NCBI RefSeq assembly: GCF_921293095.1
Contig: NC_060246.1
Coordinates: 110,526,941 to 110,590,940 of the forward strand
DNA from: Ischnura elegans
Taxonomy: Eukaryota > Arthropoda > Insecta > Odonata > Coenagrionidae
Reading direction: 5' to 3'
DNA length: 64,000 bases
Positions 37,501 to 50,066 of the stretch are shown in pieces; the stretch's first letter is position 1, and each line of letters opens with the position of its first letter. A model generated the notes under the pieces. That model saw only the letters and a list, made by a program, of their open reading frames with translations. It was not told the origin of the DNA and did no database searches. Both the position numbers and the translations under genes were made by a program.

Positions 37501-39384
37501 GCGACAGCTCCGTCCATTTCGGCCAGGCACTGCTACAGTTGCCCTTCTTTACCTTATTCTCTCCTGCTCTTTTTCAGGGTCTTCTTACACTGAATGACCA
37601 GACGTCCGGTTGAAAAATATATAATTTTAAGGGATGTGTACTGACTGTAAAACAGTGAGTTTTGGCCATGCTTCCGGGAAACAAACTGAAAGATCCCGAT
37701 CTTATTTTGGTTGGTCTGGCGTTCGTTTGAATTTCAAACTGCTATTCCAGTTTACCTGACATTGGTGAATATCATGGATATTTTACACAACAAGGCCCCC
37801 TTTTGCTTGAATTTTTTGCGATCTTAAAGGAATATCCTGTTTTTGAAGCATGAATTAGCAAAACAGAAAATAATAAAAATTGGTTCATTCACAAATTAAT
37901 TTTTATAGTTCTTAGCAAATGAAAAGGAAATCAATGGCTTTATAGGTTCATTTTCAAAGTGCTAATTAACGCTTTTGAAAATTTTATATGGTCGTTTTAT
38001 CATCATTTCAGGCTCCTACATTGCAAAAATAGTTCTTTACTATCGCAGTTGGCTACCTCCTTTCGATATATGCTTTTATTGTAGGCTGTAACTCGCCAAA
38101 CATGATTCGGTGATACTTTAATAATTCAGGAGTAACGACTTTAAGGTTGACCTTATTCTGGACCAATGAGGAGCATATATCCCATATTTGCAAAAATATT
38201 TTATAAACGGAAATTCAAAGATGGTACTGGTGCTAGGTTTCTCAAATCATTGGAAGTGAAGCCACTAATGCACCATATATTCGAGTTTTATGTGTAGTAC
38301 GTAATCACATGTCACGCTCTAATCGCACTACTATATTCTTTTGCGTACACTAAATTTGAAATGCTGTTTTCACGTTTCGGAATCGTAAAATGGTTTCCGT
38401 TCCTATAAAGAAATTGCAATATGATAACCTTTGGTACCTCAAATATGGTTTTACTTTCTTGCAGCCTGGTTATACACAACCGTGATTATTTGAGCAAGTA
38501 AATTTTGCACAGGCATACATATTTCTATTATATTTTCTTCTTAAAAAAATACCTTAATTATTGCAAGATATATTACACTTGGTTATAGCTCTTCATTTCG
38601 CACACAAAAGTACCTAAATCTAAACGCAGGTATGTAAAAGATTGCCAGCAACATTTTGGTGCTACGCACTGAAACCGTCCATCCCTGGCCACCACCTCTA
38701 CCACCATTGTTCCTTTGTGAAATAATTAAGACGGGGGCCTTGTATTTTTTCATGGTGCATTTTGTCAAAGAGTTGGACACGGAGCTAGGGGCGAGTTTTT
38801 TGTTCTTCTCCTTTGATTCCTCCCCTTCCACGCTCGCAATTCGCATAACACACGCCCTCTCTCCCCCTTCCCTTCCCTCTCTTATCCCCCCAGCTCTTCC
38901 CAGTCTCTTTGCCCGTCACCTACTTTGTCTCCATCCCTCGCGTGTTCTATTCCGCCGATATTTATTTAGCTTCATTTTTATATTTATCTAACCTCAATAA
39001 ACCTGCATTCGACGGCTACTTATTTCAATTGGGGTTGGATCATGATGAGGAGAGAATATGCCAACCCACAGTTTTATTTTCTTTTATAGTGTCCATGTAT
39101 TTAGCGTTAAGTAAATTGTATAGTAAAATACAAGTGAACTTTTTCGACATTTATAATTAAGAATCACTCGCGGTGTGAGGAACTCAAGTGATAAACTTCG
39201 CGATGATATAAAATGGAAATTAATTCCAAGTTACCAAACACCACTTTTCCGTGAAAGTCTTTCAACATCTGTGCGTTATACGATTCTCATCAACCCTTAC
39301 GTAGGATATGATGCGGATAGAGCTAGAGGCGAAAGGAAATGAGAGTTTATTGGCTCTCAATCCTTTCCAGCAGTGATTCATCTC

Positions 39385-39420
39385 GGGGGGCGGAATTCAG
39401 ATAAGGGGGGGTGAGGGGGG
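39385..39420 (+). other. G-rich cluster, possible G-quadruplex
   Basis: G6 (39385-39390), G7 (39405-39411) and G6 (39415-39420) lie within 36 bp, enough G-tracts for an intramolecular quadruplex. Confidence 0.4.
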
Positions 39421-42199
39421 TTTCTGTCCGTAATTGCCCTTAAACGGAGCCGGAGAGGACTCGCCCATTTCTTATCCCAGTCGCCACTCGTTGAAGAGGT
39501 TTCAGAATGATTGAACCGCATTAGAAGCAGAGGCACATCGGGGTAATAATAGAACCACTCACTTCACGAATAGCGCGTTACTTGGATCGAACTTCCGCGT
39601 CCGCCCTTCCCGACGTCCAGGGACATTCCTGATCGGCCATGCACACCACCCAGTACTCAGTGCACTGCGTGTACGGCGATAATGGCGGACCCTGGAAATG
39701 GGGAGGAGACTGCCGTGGTGCTGGTGTTGGTGAGGGGTGCTTGGGTGGTGAAAGGGAAAGAACTAGTCATCATGGACGTCGTTATCGTCACCTCCCCTCC
39801 TCCCGCTGTGCCCTCTCAAAATTCCCCTCCCATTTGCACGCCTCACAACTTGCATTTCCCATAAACGTCTCCCCTCTGCTCCCCCCTTGTCTTTCCTGTT
39901 CCGTGGGCCACCTCGCAGCTGTCGCGTTCCAATATTTTTCTACCAGGTCTCAGAAAAACCCCATCAACAGCTTTCCCTCCGCCCATGCATACTTCCTGGA
40001 TCCTACCCTCAAACTTCCCCAGTGAAATGCCTTGTACTCTTACAAACCAAGTGTGTCACTAGCAGCTAATGTCTTGTGAGTGAACGTCTTTATTACGTTT
40101 CCGAATTAATTCTGTGAATCCTCCATATGGGATGAGAAAATCCTCTTTGCACGCAAACTCTGAAAATATATCCTTGGTCACGGCTTGGATACATGCGTCA
40201 TTACCAAGGTGCCAATTTTATAGTCATTTTGACTATTTTCAATTTTTTTGTCTTTATAATGCCTTAGAATACAAAAAAATTATAATATTCTTTCCCGAAT
40301 TCGTACTCGAAGGTAATTCAACGTATTTTTTAATGGAAAAAACGGCAAAGTGTTCATAATCACTTTGTGAAAATACAATTAAAACATTAAAACTCTGCAG
40401 TACACGATATTAAAAGTCACATTATTCTAAAATGACAAAATAAGCTTTTAAATGAATCGAACTTGCTGCTGTTTTTACGGGAAGAATACACTTAAATGAG
40501 TACATCATCTTTAATTGTGACTGAACGTGGAGAACAGTAGCGTAGCCGATTCAATGGGAATACTGAGAGAGGGAATTTAACTTCGTCCCGCCGTTGCTCT
40601 CGCTTCCGGACCAACAAACTGAGGTTCGAGAAAGGGAAAACCATTTGGACCTCAATTTCCGGCTTCAGAAATACCTCTTGTCGGCGACAATATTTTGATC
40701 AAGGCGGATGGTATACTGTTGACGAGGACAAATGAGCGGATTCTACTTTCCTGGTACTTTTCCAGGCGCTCCGATATTTATGTTCAAATAAATAGACATA
40801 GTTTGTAAACTCCAAAAAATTCACAACCCAAATTTTGATGTATTTTACTATTTAAAACCCCCATATTTATAATCAACGGAGGTCAATCTTTCTCATGAGT
40901 TTTCAGAATTATATAAATGCTTCAAGGGAGCAAAAACGTATCGGAAATTTGTTCAGTAGCGAATAAAAAATCATTCTACGGGTTGAAACCTGGAGCTTTT
41001 AATTTTAGAGCCCTTATAATGGATTTATGATATTATATTTTCGTCTGCAGAAAATATATTTCCCTTTAAAATTGTTGGTAAAATGTTGTTCTCCGTCTAT
41101 GATCGTTTATTTTATGTTTTTTTATTGATATGAAGGTCAATAATCAAGAGAAAATGCCTATAAAGTGACAGTGTTGACTAGGCTTCAGATATCTGAAAAC
41201 TTATATCGTCACATGAGTAACAGCCAAGTGTCGTGTTTTCACATTTCGTATGTGCAGAAAAGCTATTTTGATAACTAAAGCTCCACTTCTGCGCTAATAC
41301 CGATTTCACATCACCAAGAGATTAAAAAATCGTCAATTCTACAAAATCAAATACGCAAACTTAGTATCGTAATTTTCTTTTATTGTGTGAAATTGGCAAA
41401 TTTATTTTTAGCTGTACTGATATTAAGTTTCCACATGGTGACGCCTGCACTCTTTGAATTTTGCGTATTATAATTACCATAGTTTTGTGCAAAAAGGTTT
41501 TGGAGCCTTTTTCTGAGAGAGTGAGGTAATACAACTGAGTGCAACGGTTAAAGACTACGGCCAAAGGGCTATACTCACTGCTTTCCGTGGCGTGTTTTAT
41601 TCACCCCCACACATTTTTTTCTCTCCGTGAAGTTCTCATCCCTCTCGCTGTTTGCGCTTTTCCATATTTTTCGGCTTGGCTCGTTTTCCTCCGTTTTATT
41701 TCATCCTTTGAACACTGCCCCTTGTTTTCCGTCTCTCGCCGTTGCCAACGGTTAACTTGATCACATCTCCTTCCCGTTTCCCCAACATTCTCTATTCCGC
41801 TCTTTCAGAATGTATTCTTCCAACTTCCAGGAACTAATTTGCGCCCGGATAGATGCTGGACGACATGACACCGTAAATAGTTCACCCTGAAATTTTAGCT
41901 CGAGGGACATTCGAATATAGAAGGAAGAGTTTCACGGCACACAAATCCCTTTGGGTTAATTCTTCCTGTACAATGCCACGCATGGATGTTATACCGTCTA
42001 AATACTCATCGCAATTTCAAATTGCTTTTCCAACACCGCCAGTATGTGATAAATATTGCCTTACATATGTGAAAATCATATCCAACCCGCTTAAATTATG
42101 GATGGATGACGTAATGCATGCATCTTATTTCATTTGGTCACTCATTTTCTTTCCAATATCCATTGCCAAAATTTGAAATACTTGAAGAGTGACTTAAAA

Positions 42200-42238
42200 T
42201 TAACCCTCCCTACCTACCTGGGGTCTTTTTTGACCCCA
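42200..42238 (+). repeat. piggyBac left terminal inverted repeat
   Basis: TTAA, CCCTC, then CCTACCTACC and the 20-bp palindrome TGGGGTCTTTTTTGACCCCA (42219-42238). Confidence 0.9.
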
Positions 42239-42387
42239 GCTCATAGAAAAATGTGAATAACTTTTTAACTTTTACAGTTTAATTCATATTATTTTAGGAA
42301 TGCTCCTATAAAACAAGTTTACATCAATTCCATTTTTCATTTTCAAAGCATTTGCATCAAGAATCCTAAAAAAAAATAATTTCTGGC

Positions 42388-42415
42388 TTGGGGTCAATTC
42401 TGACCCCAGGTAGGG
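42388..42415 (-). repeat. Internal inverted copy of the piggyBac subterminal repeat
   Basis: On the minus strand this reads CCCTACCTGGGGTCAGAATT followed by GACCCCAAG. The palindromic core 42389-42408 has the same 7-bp stem (TGGGGTC/GACCCCA) as the two ends with a different 6-nt loop. It faces the left terminal repeat, so the left end carries two opposed copies about 150 bp apart. No equivalent copy was seen inside the right end. Confidence 0.8.
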
Positions 42416-42884
42416 CATGTGGAACTAAAATCTCCCCGATCGTTATTCAACACCTGGAGGTGAGATATCATCGTCTTTCATAAATAATTGAACAAATGTT
42501 TGCTTTTTTGATGACTCTGTCATGTAAGGAATAAATATTAGCATTTTAATCATAAAATGAGTAACACATTGAATGTTAAAATTATTAGAAGGGAAGAACA
42601 TCGTAGAAGATCGCCATGGATTTTTTGGATGTATTTCCTTCGCATGTTATACCGAATTTGATATAATGGTAATATACACCGTCGTATTGAGAAAGCTTTA
42701 TTACCACTTAGGGAAATGAATAGAGGATTAGCTAACCAAAAGCAAAATCTATTCCATACCAGCAGTGTCAAATGATTGAACTTGGAGACTAACTCATAAG
42801 CAGTCAATCATGTTCACCTCACCCCATCTCATAAAAACAGCTGAATAATACCAAGTGATTGCTAGCAAACTACGTTTTCAGCTT

Positions 42885-43290
42885 GCTCTGCAGCTTCCAA
42901 CCCAAATATTATCAGCGCAGAGCTAATTCTTCGCCATCAGGGTGTTTTCTTTGTAATCAGCAAGGCCTAGTCAATGTTTTCTCCGGGCGTCGTAATATTC
43001 GTCCACTGAAATAAGCTCAGCTGATACAGAGAGATAACTTGTGGTCGCTCCTCTGATGATTGTAGAAGCCCTCATTGCTCTGCAACTTTGAATCTAACTG
43101 TTATCTTCGCAGAGCTGATTCTTCATCAACAGTGTGCTTTCTTTGTAACCAGCAATCTCTCTCAATTGTTCTCTCCACTCGTATCTTGACTTACTTACAA
43201 TTAGTAGTAGTATTCGGCCTCTGATATGAGCTCGGCATATACAGTGAGAATCGTCACTTGTGGTCACGCCTCCGTCGACTGCAGAAGTCA
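42885..43290. repeat. 192-bp tandem duplication in the piggyBac leader
   Basis: Units start with GCTCTGCA at 42885 and 43077. Shared blocks include GCAGAGCT.ATTCTTC, TTTCTTTGTAA.CAGCAA and ACTTGTGGTC. A further TTTCTTTGTAAACCA at about 43358 may be a third partial unit. Both copies give related minus-strand peptides around YKE.TL..KN..C.DN. Confidence 0.75.
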
Positions 43291-43758
43291 TAGCTAACCT
43301 TTGTATCCGGCTCAAGAGTATCTCCCACATTCGAATTATTAGCGGACCGGTAAGTGTTTCTTTGTAAACCATAGTACTACCTACCAACTACTTCAGTACT
43401 AATTTTATTTCCTTTACGGGAAATTGTTCTGATTCATATATTTACTAGGTTATATGAAGTTTTTGAAGCCTCTCGTAGTTCCACTTTCCTTTTTTTTCAG
43501 CTCCCGTGAGGAAATAATCACAATATTTTTGTGAGGGTTTTGAAGGAATCGATGTGTTTTAAATATTGCATCTAGTGGATTTAAGAGCAAAGCAAAAAAA
43601 AATCACTTTGTCAACGGCATATGCATTTGTTGAATGGTTAGTGTTGTTTTATTTGCCAAGTGCGATGTAATTGCAACTCCTACTTATTAGGGTGTATTCT
43701 TATGCATATCTCCTCTTGTCGAATGTAGGATTAGGTTATACAGGAATAATTCCTAATT

Positions 43759-45509
43759 ATGGCAGCCTATAGAGTCAAATTTGCTCCTGGATACAGCGAG
43801 AACGAAGCTCTTACCGATTTATTTGGCTCAGATGAAGAAGACATTCCAAATGAGAGTGATGGAAGTGAAGCAGAGGAAGACAACATGGAGGTGGAAATAG
43901 AAGACCAAGAGGAGGATGAGGAAATACAAGATGAATATGTCAAAGACGATTCACGGTTCATGGTGAGTAAAGATGAAAAAATAAAATGGGATACTGTGGA
44001 GCCAAAGACGCCTGGAAAAATACTCTCCAGGAATATTATCAGGCAGGACGCAGGTTTCCCAGGACATATTCAGTGTGTGGAAAAATCTGAATTTTTTCGA
44101 TGCTTTATAACTGATTTAATGGTTAAAAATATTTGTCAATACACTAATCAACGGGCAAATCAAATCAAGGATAGGAAAAGCTTACGCAAATGGAAGAACC
44201 TCGATTCCATTGAGTTTTTAGCTTTTCTTGGCCTGTGTATCACATACGGTGTTCAGAAAGGGCGAGGAAAACCTTTGAACGAATTTTGGTCAGATGAATT
44301 TGGATTTCCAATTTTTAAAGAAACTATGTCAAGAAGTCGCTTTGAAAATATTCTAAGCTGTTTAAGATTTGATAATAAAGAAACTCGGGAAGCACGCAAA
44401 AGGGAAACAAAAAACAAGGCAGAAGCTGTGTCAGAAATGATGAACTTATTTTCTAGTGCATGTAAAAGTTCATTCATTCCGGGTCCGAATATCACTGTTG
44501 ATGAATATTTATGTACTTTTAGAGGAAGGTGTGCTTTTAAAGTATATATTCCCTCGAAACCAGGAAAATACGGCATTAAAATTTGGATGGCTGTGGATTG
44601 CGAAAATATGTACATTGTAAATTTGCAAATCTACGCAGGTAAACATGGAGATATGCGTGAAATACAGCAAGGGAAGCGGGTAGTAATGGATCTGGTGAGT
44701 CACTTGAGTGGGTCTGGTCGAAACATCACCACAGATAATTTTTTTACAAGTTTTGATCTTGGCCAAGATTTATTAAAATTATCCCTAACACTCGTGGGTA
44801 CAATGCGAAAAAATCGCAGGGAATTGCCACCAATCCCCTCCCATCAAAAAACAGCGAGATTAATTCCTCAAATTTTGCATTTTCCCATAACACACTTTTG
44901 ACTTCTTATGTCCCCAGCAAAGGAAAATCAGTGGTATTATTGTCTACTCAACATAAGGCATTTGAAATATGTTCCTCTGAAAAGAAAAAACCAGAAGTAA
45001 TTCTCTATTACAACTCAACAAAATTTGGTGTGGATACTGTGGATCAAATGGCTCGACAGTATTCTGTAAAAAGAGGGACTAGACGATGGCCATTGACTAT
45101 CTTCTTTGATATCATGGACCTTGCAGGTATAAATGCATATCAAATGTATTTGAGAAAATACCCCTCTTTCCGCGGAAAAAATTCTAGGCGGCGGTTCCTT
45201 TTAGAATTAGCAAAAGAATTGATAACGCCTGAAATTCATCGTCGAATAGGAAAAACCGGTTGCCAAACAAAAAGAATTCAGACTGCCATAAAAAATGCTG
45301 GGATTGGCAACATTCTGCCAGAAAATGAAATCGAAATTATGTCCAAAAATAAGCGTGGTAGATGTTGCATATGCCCACGTAAGAGTGACAAAAAAACCAA
45401 TACTCATTGTAATATTTGCAATAGATATGTGTGTAGTAATCATGTTCAAAAGAGAAGCATCTGTATGCAATGTGACAGTAATGGTAGTGGAGATGAAGAT
45501 TCAGATTAA
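43759..45509 (+). pseudogene. piggyBac transposase, one frameshift
   Basis: Encodes the DDE/D-type transposase that excises and inserts the element at TTAA. The first frame (43759-44901, 380 codons) starts at the first ATG after a stop-containing leader. It has an acidic N-terminus (residues about 20-65) and then the DDE_Tnp_1_7 domain, with the first catalytic aspartate in ITVDEYL (residue 248) and the second in NITTDNFFTS (residue 326). The frame is lost after RKNRRELPP and resumes one position back. Downstream of 44898 it carries STQH, YNSTKFGVDTVDQM with the third and fourth conserved aspartates, FDIMDLAGINAYQMY, and a C-terminal Cys/His cluster (CCIC, HCNIC, VCSNH, CMQC) typical of the piggyBac cysteine-rich domain. 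The reading break lies between about 44830 and 44850, near a six-A run, and corresponds to loss of one base. Total length, about 580 codons, is normal for the family. All catalytic residues seem present, so only the frameshift inactivates it, unless it is a sequencing error. Confidence 0.93.
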
Positions 45510-45780
45510 AATTTGCCACAAATATTTTGAGTCATCAGAATTTGTTAAAATATTTTATTTTTATTACAATTTCTTTGTAAATTGTAATAACAAAGTTTTA
45601 AAATTACAGTGCAAATGTTAACTTTTAAAAATATGCATTCAGATAATCAAACTATGTACTTAAATATGTAGTTCTATTGTGTCCTCATTCAATTCTAAAA
45701 ATTGTAACATTTTAAATTTTTTGTAAATTATCCAGAAATTGGAGTGGGATTTTTCTGTTAATTGACCTGTTATGTGTTCA

Positions 45781-45786
45781 AATAAA
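45781..45786 (+). promoter_or_regulatory. AATAAA polyadenylation signal of piggyBac
   Basis: The hexamer lies about 270 bp after the transposase stop and inside the right terminus. Confidence 0.6.
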
Positions 45787-45846
45787 ATACTCATTAATAT
45801 AAGTCATTGGAGTATTATTTTTCATTAAAAAAAATAATATCCACGA

Positions 45847-45911
45847 TGGGGTCAAAAAAGACCCCAAGTAGGTAGGACGTAATTTTTTTAGTAACAGGTG
45901 GCGAGGGTTAA
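45847..45911 (-). repeat. piggyBac right terminal inverted repeat
   Basis: On the minus strand: TTAA, CCCTC, a spacer of about 26 bp absent from the left end, then CCTACCTACT and the 20-bp palindrome (45847-45866). Confidence 0.9.
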
Positions 45912-48900
45912 GGTGCACATATTATTCATTACTACGTTCGCATGCTACCTTTGTTTGAAGTGTCTTTTGCAGTTAACTTTTTCTTAAATTTATGTTGCTG
46001 GTGGTGAATTTAAATTAATTAACAAGGAAAGTAAAATCCTTTGTTTTGTGCTATAATTATGGCGAGTTGATAGTTTTGCTGATCTCGAGGGAAACATAAC
46101 AAAAGTGCTTTCCCGTTTTTCAACATACCGTCTTGCTTTTCTTCTCCAAATTTTAACTGGTTTAAGCCAATTTAATAAATGGCTCAAACACTTGGGATTG
46201 AGTTCTTCATATTATTTTCACTTTCATTCCACTGCTTCGGACCAACTTGCTTTGAGTGTCTTTGGAGTCCCGTATCCTCCGCACTTAAAAAGGACGGAGG
46301 CATATAAAAATACAAGAATAAGGTAACACATGCCCTTGGCACCAACATCATTACGAAAAGTCCTAAGGGGAACTTTTCTGTGGCGTATGCGAAAGTGGCA
46401 GCGCGTCACGGCGACGGCGAAAACTTTTTTTCGAACTATTTTCTTCCTCGAATTTTTCTTTAGGCGAAAATTTTTTCAATAAATATTTTGACTTCACTAC
46501 GTCATGTTTTTCTTCCACCTCTGCATAACATCCGTAATATTATATGTGTTTTTTTGGTGTCGTAAAACTTATTCCAATTTAGCTGCATAAAATGTGAAGC
46601 ATTACCCAAGCCTTTTTCCTGGTACGCATGTGAGAAGTTTCGTAAAACTCTTAGTTGGATTTCAATTCCGGGATAAGATGACTTACTTGCTGTCATCAAC
46701 ACTTGTTTACTGATGCTAGCCTATTAATTATTTGATACTTTCAATGCATAAAGTTATCTTACGTCTAGCCACTATCGCCGTCAATCTTACCTTATTCTTC
46801 AATATCCCATAAAAGTTAAAAATGGGCATTAGAAACGGCTTGAACTCAGCTCGTTTCGGCTAGAACCCTAGATGAAAATAGATGTGTTTGAAGCCGTATC
46901 ATTCATTCTTTTGGTCTTGTGTGGACCAAGAATTTTTATATAGTCATACATAATAATTATGGTAATACTCTCTTTAAGTTAATTAAAAGAGACGTAAAAA
47001 AAGTTTATCAAATATTCCAAAGCAGTAAAGATAAAAATTTAGACGAATCAAGCTAAAATACATAACTTTTATGTGAAGGAATTTGTTGGAAAATAAGCGG
47101 CGAAGAGGTAGTATTACTTGATCTAATTTGTGTGCAAAGTCATAAGAAATTAATACACCCAAGTCCACGCTCAAGTTAAAACGTTTGCCAAACTTAGAAT
47201 GATAATTTGGTATTGAAAGTACTGAGAGATTAGAGTCAGGCAAGAATGGAGATTATTTTGAGAAGTAGATGCATGTACATTGTCCCTATTGCTGAACTAT
47301 AAGTCCGTCATCCGCATTATGGTGACAAGGAAAATTAAATTCAAGGCCCCTCAGTCTATATAATGAAGGTATCACTTTTGAATAGTTAGGTATGATACCA
47401 AGCTGATTAGGACTGGGGGGCCACGCTTTCGGATAGCAGCGGTTGGCACTGATGGGGGAATAATAACGATTGATAAGATGGTACGAGATAGTTGTTGACG
47501 AAGATAGCATGGGCAAGGGTGTATAGGTATACCGCCCGCATTGCTAAGAAAGAAAATCAGGGTAAAAATGAGAAATTTAAATTTTCATATAGATATAAAG
47601 TAATCATTAAGACTTATATACCCCCATAACAAAATGATGATCCCGGATTTTGGAGCTCACTGTAAATTTTCGCTATAATACAGTAGCAAAGTTCTCGAAG
47701 GTGAATATTTTGCGAAAATAATATGAGTATATTAGCGAGTAGTTTGTCACGCTAATATTCGGTGAAGTCTTCATCTCAGAATCATTATTTGTGATGCTTG
47801 GAATTTTTGATAAAACTCAATGACCGCGAATATTTTAGCATTTAGCGTTTTTCCTTTAGGTGCCCACAGTATTTACTTCTACCACTTTGTCACGTTGCAT
47901 GTCGCATGCGGATGCGTCGGCGGTTAATTCCTTTAGATTACTTTTAATTACATTTCTTAATTTAATCTCAATTCAAGCTATGCTTACCTCAAATGTCATC
48001 ACGTCCTTAGAAGAAAACTTCATTTCAGTGGACAATATTTTGTGCATTAGTACACTTCCAACAGGCTTTGAATATCATCCGCAACGATTCGAAAGGATTT
48101 CTATCTTTATGCGGTTCCTCCTAGAGTAAACGTCCTGGAACAGTTGATACCATGACGCATCCACGTGAAACGCAGTGAGCCGTAATGCAATTCTCTCTAT
48201 GCAGATAAATAGCTTCCCATGCTCTTTCCTCGACTTCGTGAACATAAAATCCTATCCGAGCGCGTGGCTACTTCGAAATAGGGCGACCTTTTCCCTTCAT
48301 TAGCCACCCGGCCGCTGCTGCCACCTTGTTTGATCTGGTACTTATCTGACCTCCGGTGGGGGCAATCCCAGCCACGCGTCCTGCCTTTGCCGTGCCATTT
48401 GCTGCGGATATCCGCGGTCACGGCCCGGCAATCAAGTCTCCCGGACGTGGGGTGGTCTCCTGCTCCATCCCTATGCCGATGTCTCCCCTCCTCCGTCAAC
48501 ACTCCGTAAAAGCCTACCTCCGAAGTCTATCCTCCTATTCCATTTCATCTTACTGACGCTTTTTATAACTTTACTCGTTGCACTTGAAAAGATCTTTATA
48601 GAGAGGAAAGTAAATGAAATTTAATCGAAAGTTGTCCTCTTTAATTTTTGCGAAAATTGCGCTTTTGACTTTTTGAAGTTTTTCCTCGTGAACTCGTTTT
48701 TTAGACAGTCTGAGATATAATTAAGACTCATGGACTTGAAACTCATCTCTTAAGCGTATTTAGGGAACAGCTCTCACTGATAAAAGAGTCGAAGTCCAAT
48801 GACTTTCAAATTATTATGAAACCGCTTTTCGGTTTTTTTTTCCTATAATATCCTAGCCATACCTCTGATGGTGGTTGTATAAATATTGAAATATGCATAG

Positions 48901-50066
48901 CCACTCCTCCAAAGACATTTGACAGGCGCATGTCTGTGTGAATGTATGCCTAAAAGATTTGAATCCTGAATGCGGGTAAGTGGACCTCATAGTTTGACAC
49001 TATAACTAATGCTAGTATCTCTTCAGCATATCATTCCTTTAGTAGGTGAATTAAGTCCAGCAATGACCCATGACAAACTCCTCCCTCATGATCGTCCTCG
49101 CTTCACGCCTCCATCTTCACCCTCCTCTACCATTCAAAGGAGTCGCCCTCTCGAAATTTACGCCCCCTTAAAAAACTCCTTCTCCTTGGGCAACCACGGT
49201 GGGATCCCCTCTTCACGGCCCTTCGTCCTTTCCTTAACTGACACCGTCGTCGCCTTCATTTTGAAGAGGTTGCCTAGCTCTCAGGGTACACCCAGATAGA
49301 CAACCTTAGACCTAGGGCCTGAGGGCCCTATTCCAGAATGTTTCTCGTGTCTTGATCCTGACTCAAACTCAACTCGCTGGTCACATTGGTCCCAAAGCTC
49401 GCTCAGCCTATACTGCGGCCGTGATTGATCGCGTCCCTATACAAATTAAGTCACCAAGTTCCAATGCGTTTGCCACTTTCGCCTCACATTTTTCAGTCGA
49501 AAAACTCTCGCACAAAATGCTTTCAAGTGTGATAATACACTTCCGTTTATTGATGAGTTTACTCCTATTTAGTGATGAACAGAAGACCATGAGTGACTTG
49601 AGTTTTGGCAAATGCATTATTTTTTAAATTTCATCAATGAATCTTGCCACAATCACTAGAGCTCAAGGAAATCAAGTTGGAGTTAGTTTCCTAAAAATAA
49701 AATCTTACTCAAACTCAACATGAGTCTGAGATTGGAAATAGCGAGGTAGAGTAAAACTCAAGATTGTATCAGGATCTAGAATACGGCCCATAATCATCTC
49801 TTTCATTCTTTCAAACTCATCGCAGACGGATTTTTCATCTCTCTCCTGCGGCACCCACGCCTTATAAACACCGCGTCCCTTCCCTCTTTCTCCCTCAGCC
49901 CGCAACGAGCACCCCTCTCTCTTGTGAAGAGTCAACTCCGCCCACTCCCATTCTCTCCCACACCTATTCACTCCTTTTCATTTTATTTTCATTCATTTCT
50001 TTCTGGCTCACAATCCGTCAAAGCCTCCTCAGCCTCCTCTTTTCATACAAGAGTTTTGCAAGGGGA
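45912..50066. other. Non-coding stretch
   Basis: AT-rich with a CpG-rich patch at 48280-48500. A possible MITE-like pair of ends is listed separately at 49323-49789. No supported gene. Confidence 0.45.
49323..49789. mobile_element. Possible MITE with short inverted ends
   Basis: The left end GGGCCCTATTCCAGAAT and the right end, reverse-complemented, GGGCCGTATTCTAGAT are similar, and CTCAAACTCAAC-type words occur inverted inside both ends. No convincing target duplication flanks them, so the assignment is weak. Confidence 0.3.

Larger units (their letters stand above)
33180..42199. other. Long non-coding stretch
   Basis: Nine kilobases without a supported gene. GC-rich patches at 33370-33640, 36880-37620 and 39570-40030 carry overlapping open frames on both strands that look compositional. 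A T18 run lies at 34571-34588 and G-rich runs at 39385-39420. Confidence 0.45.
42200..45911 (+). mobile_element. piggyBac element, structurally complete
   Basis: A 3.7-kb piggyBac-superfamily DNA transposon. Both ends carry TTAA (42200-42203 and 45908-45911), the obligatory piggyBac target, followed inward by CCCTC on each side. The inner subterminal repeat CCTACCTACYTGGGGTC plus its palindrome starts 5 bp inside TTAA at the left end and 31 bp inside at the right end, an asymmetry that parallels the classical piggyBac ends. Inside are a leader of about 1.55 kb, a transposase reading frame with one frameshift, an AATAAA signal and the right end. The preserved termini and mostly open frame suggest a fairly young copy. 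The leader is much longer than usual for this family. Confidence 0.92.

Noticed and set aside
36880..37620. Cluster of overlapping open frames on both strands
   Set aside because: Explained by GC-rich composition with few stops. No frame has a domain or consistent coding signal.
43094..43387. 97-codon minus-strand frame in the piggyBac leader
   Set aside because: It lies in the tandem duplication, and the other unit has stops in the corresponding frame. No known domain.
44840..44856. Programmed -1 frameshifting in the piggyBac transposase
   Set aside because: An A6C run is present and the needed shift is -1, but the A AAA AAC heptamer is out of register with the incoming frame, so tandem slippage is not supported. 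A simple one-base deletion is more likely.
47860..48129. 89-codon frame after an acceptor-like TTTAG
   Set aside because: The peptide is not recognisable and no downstream donor is convincing.
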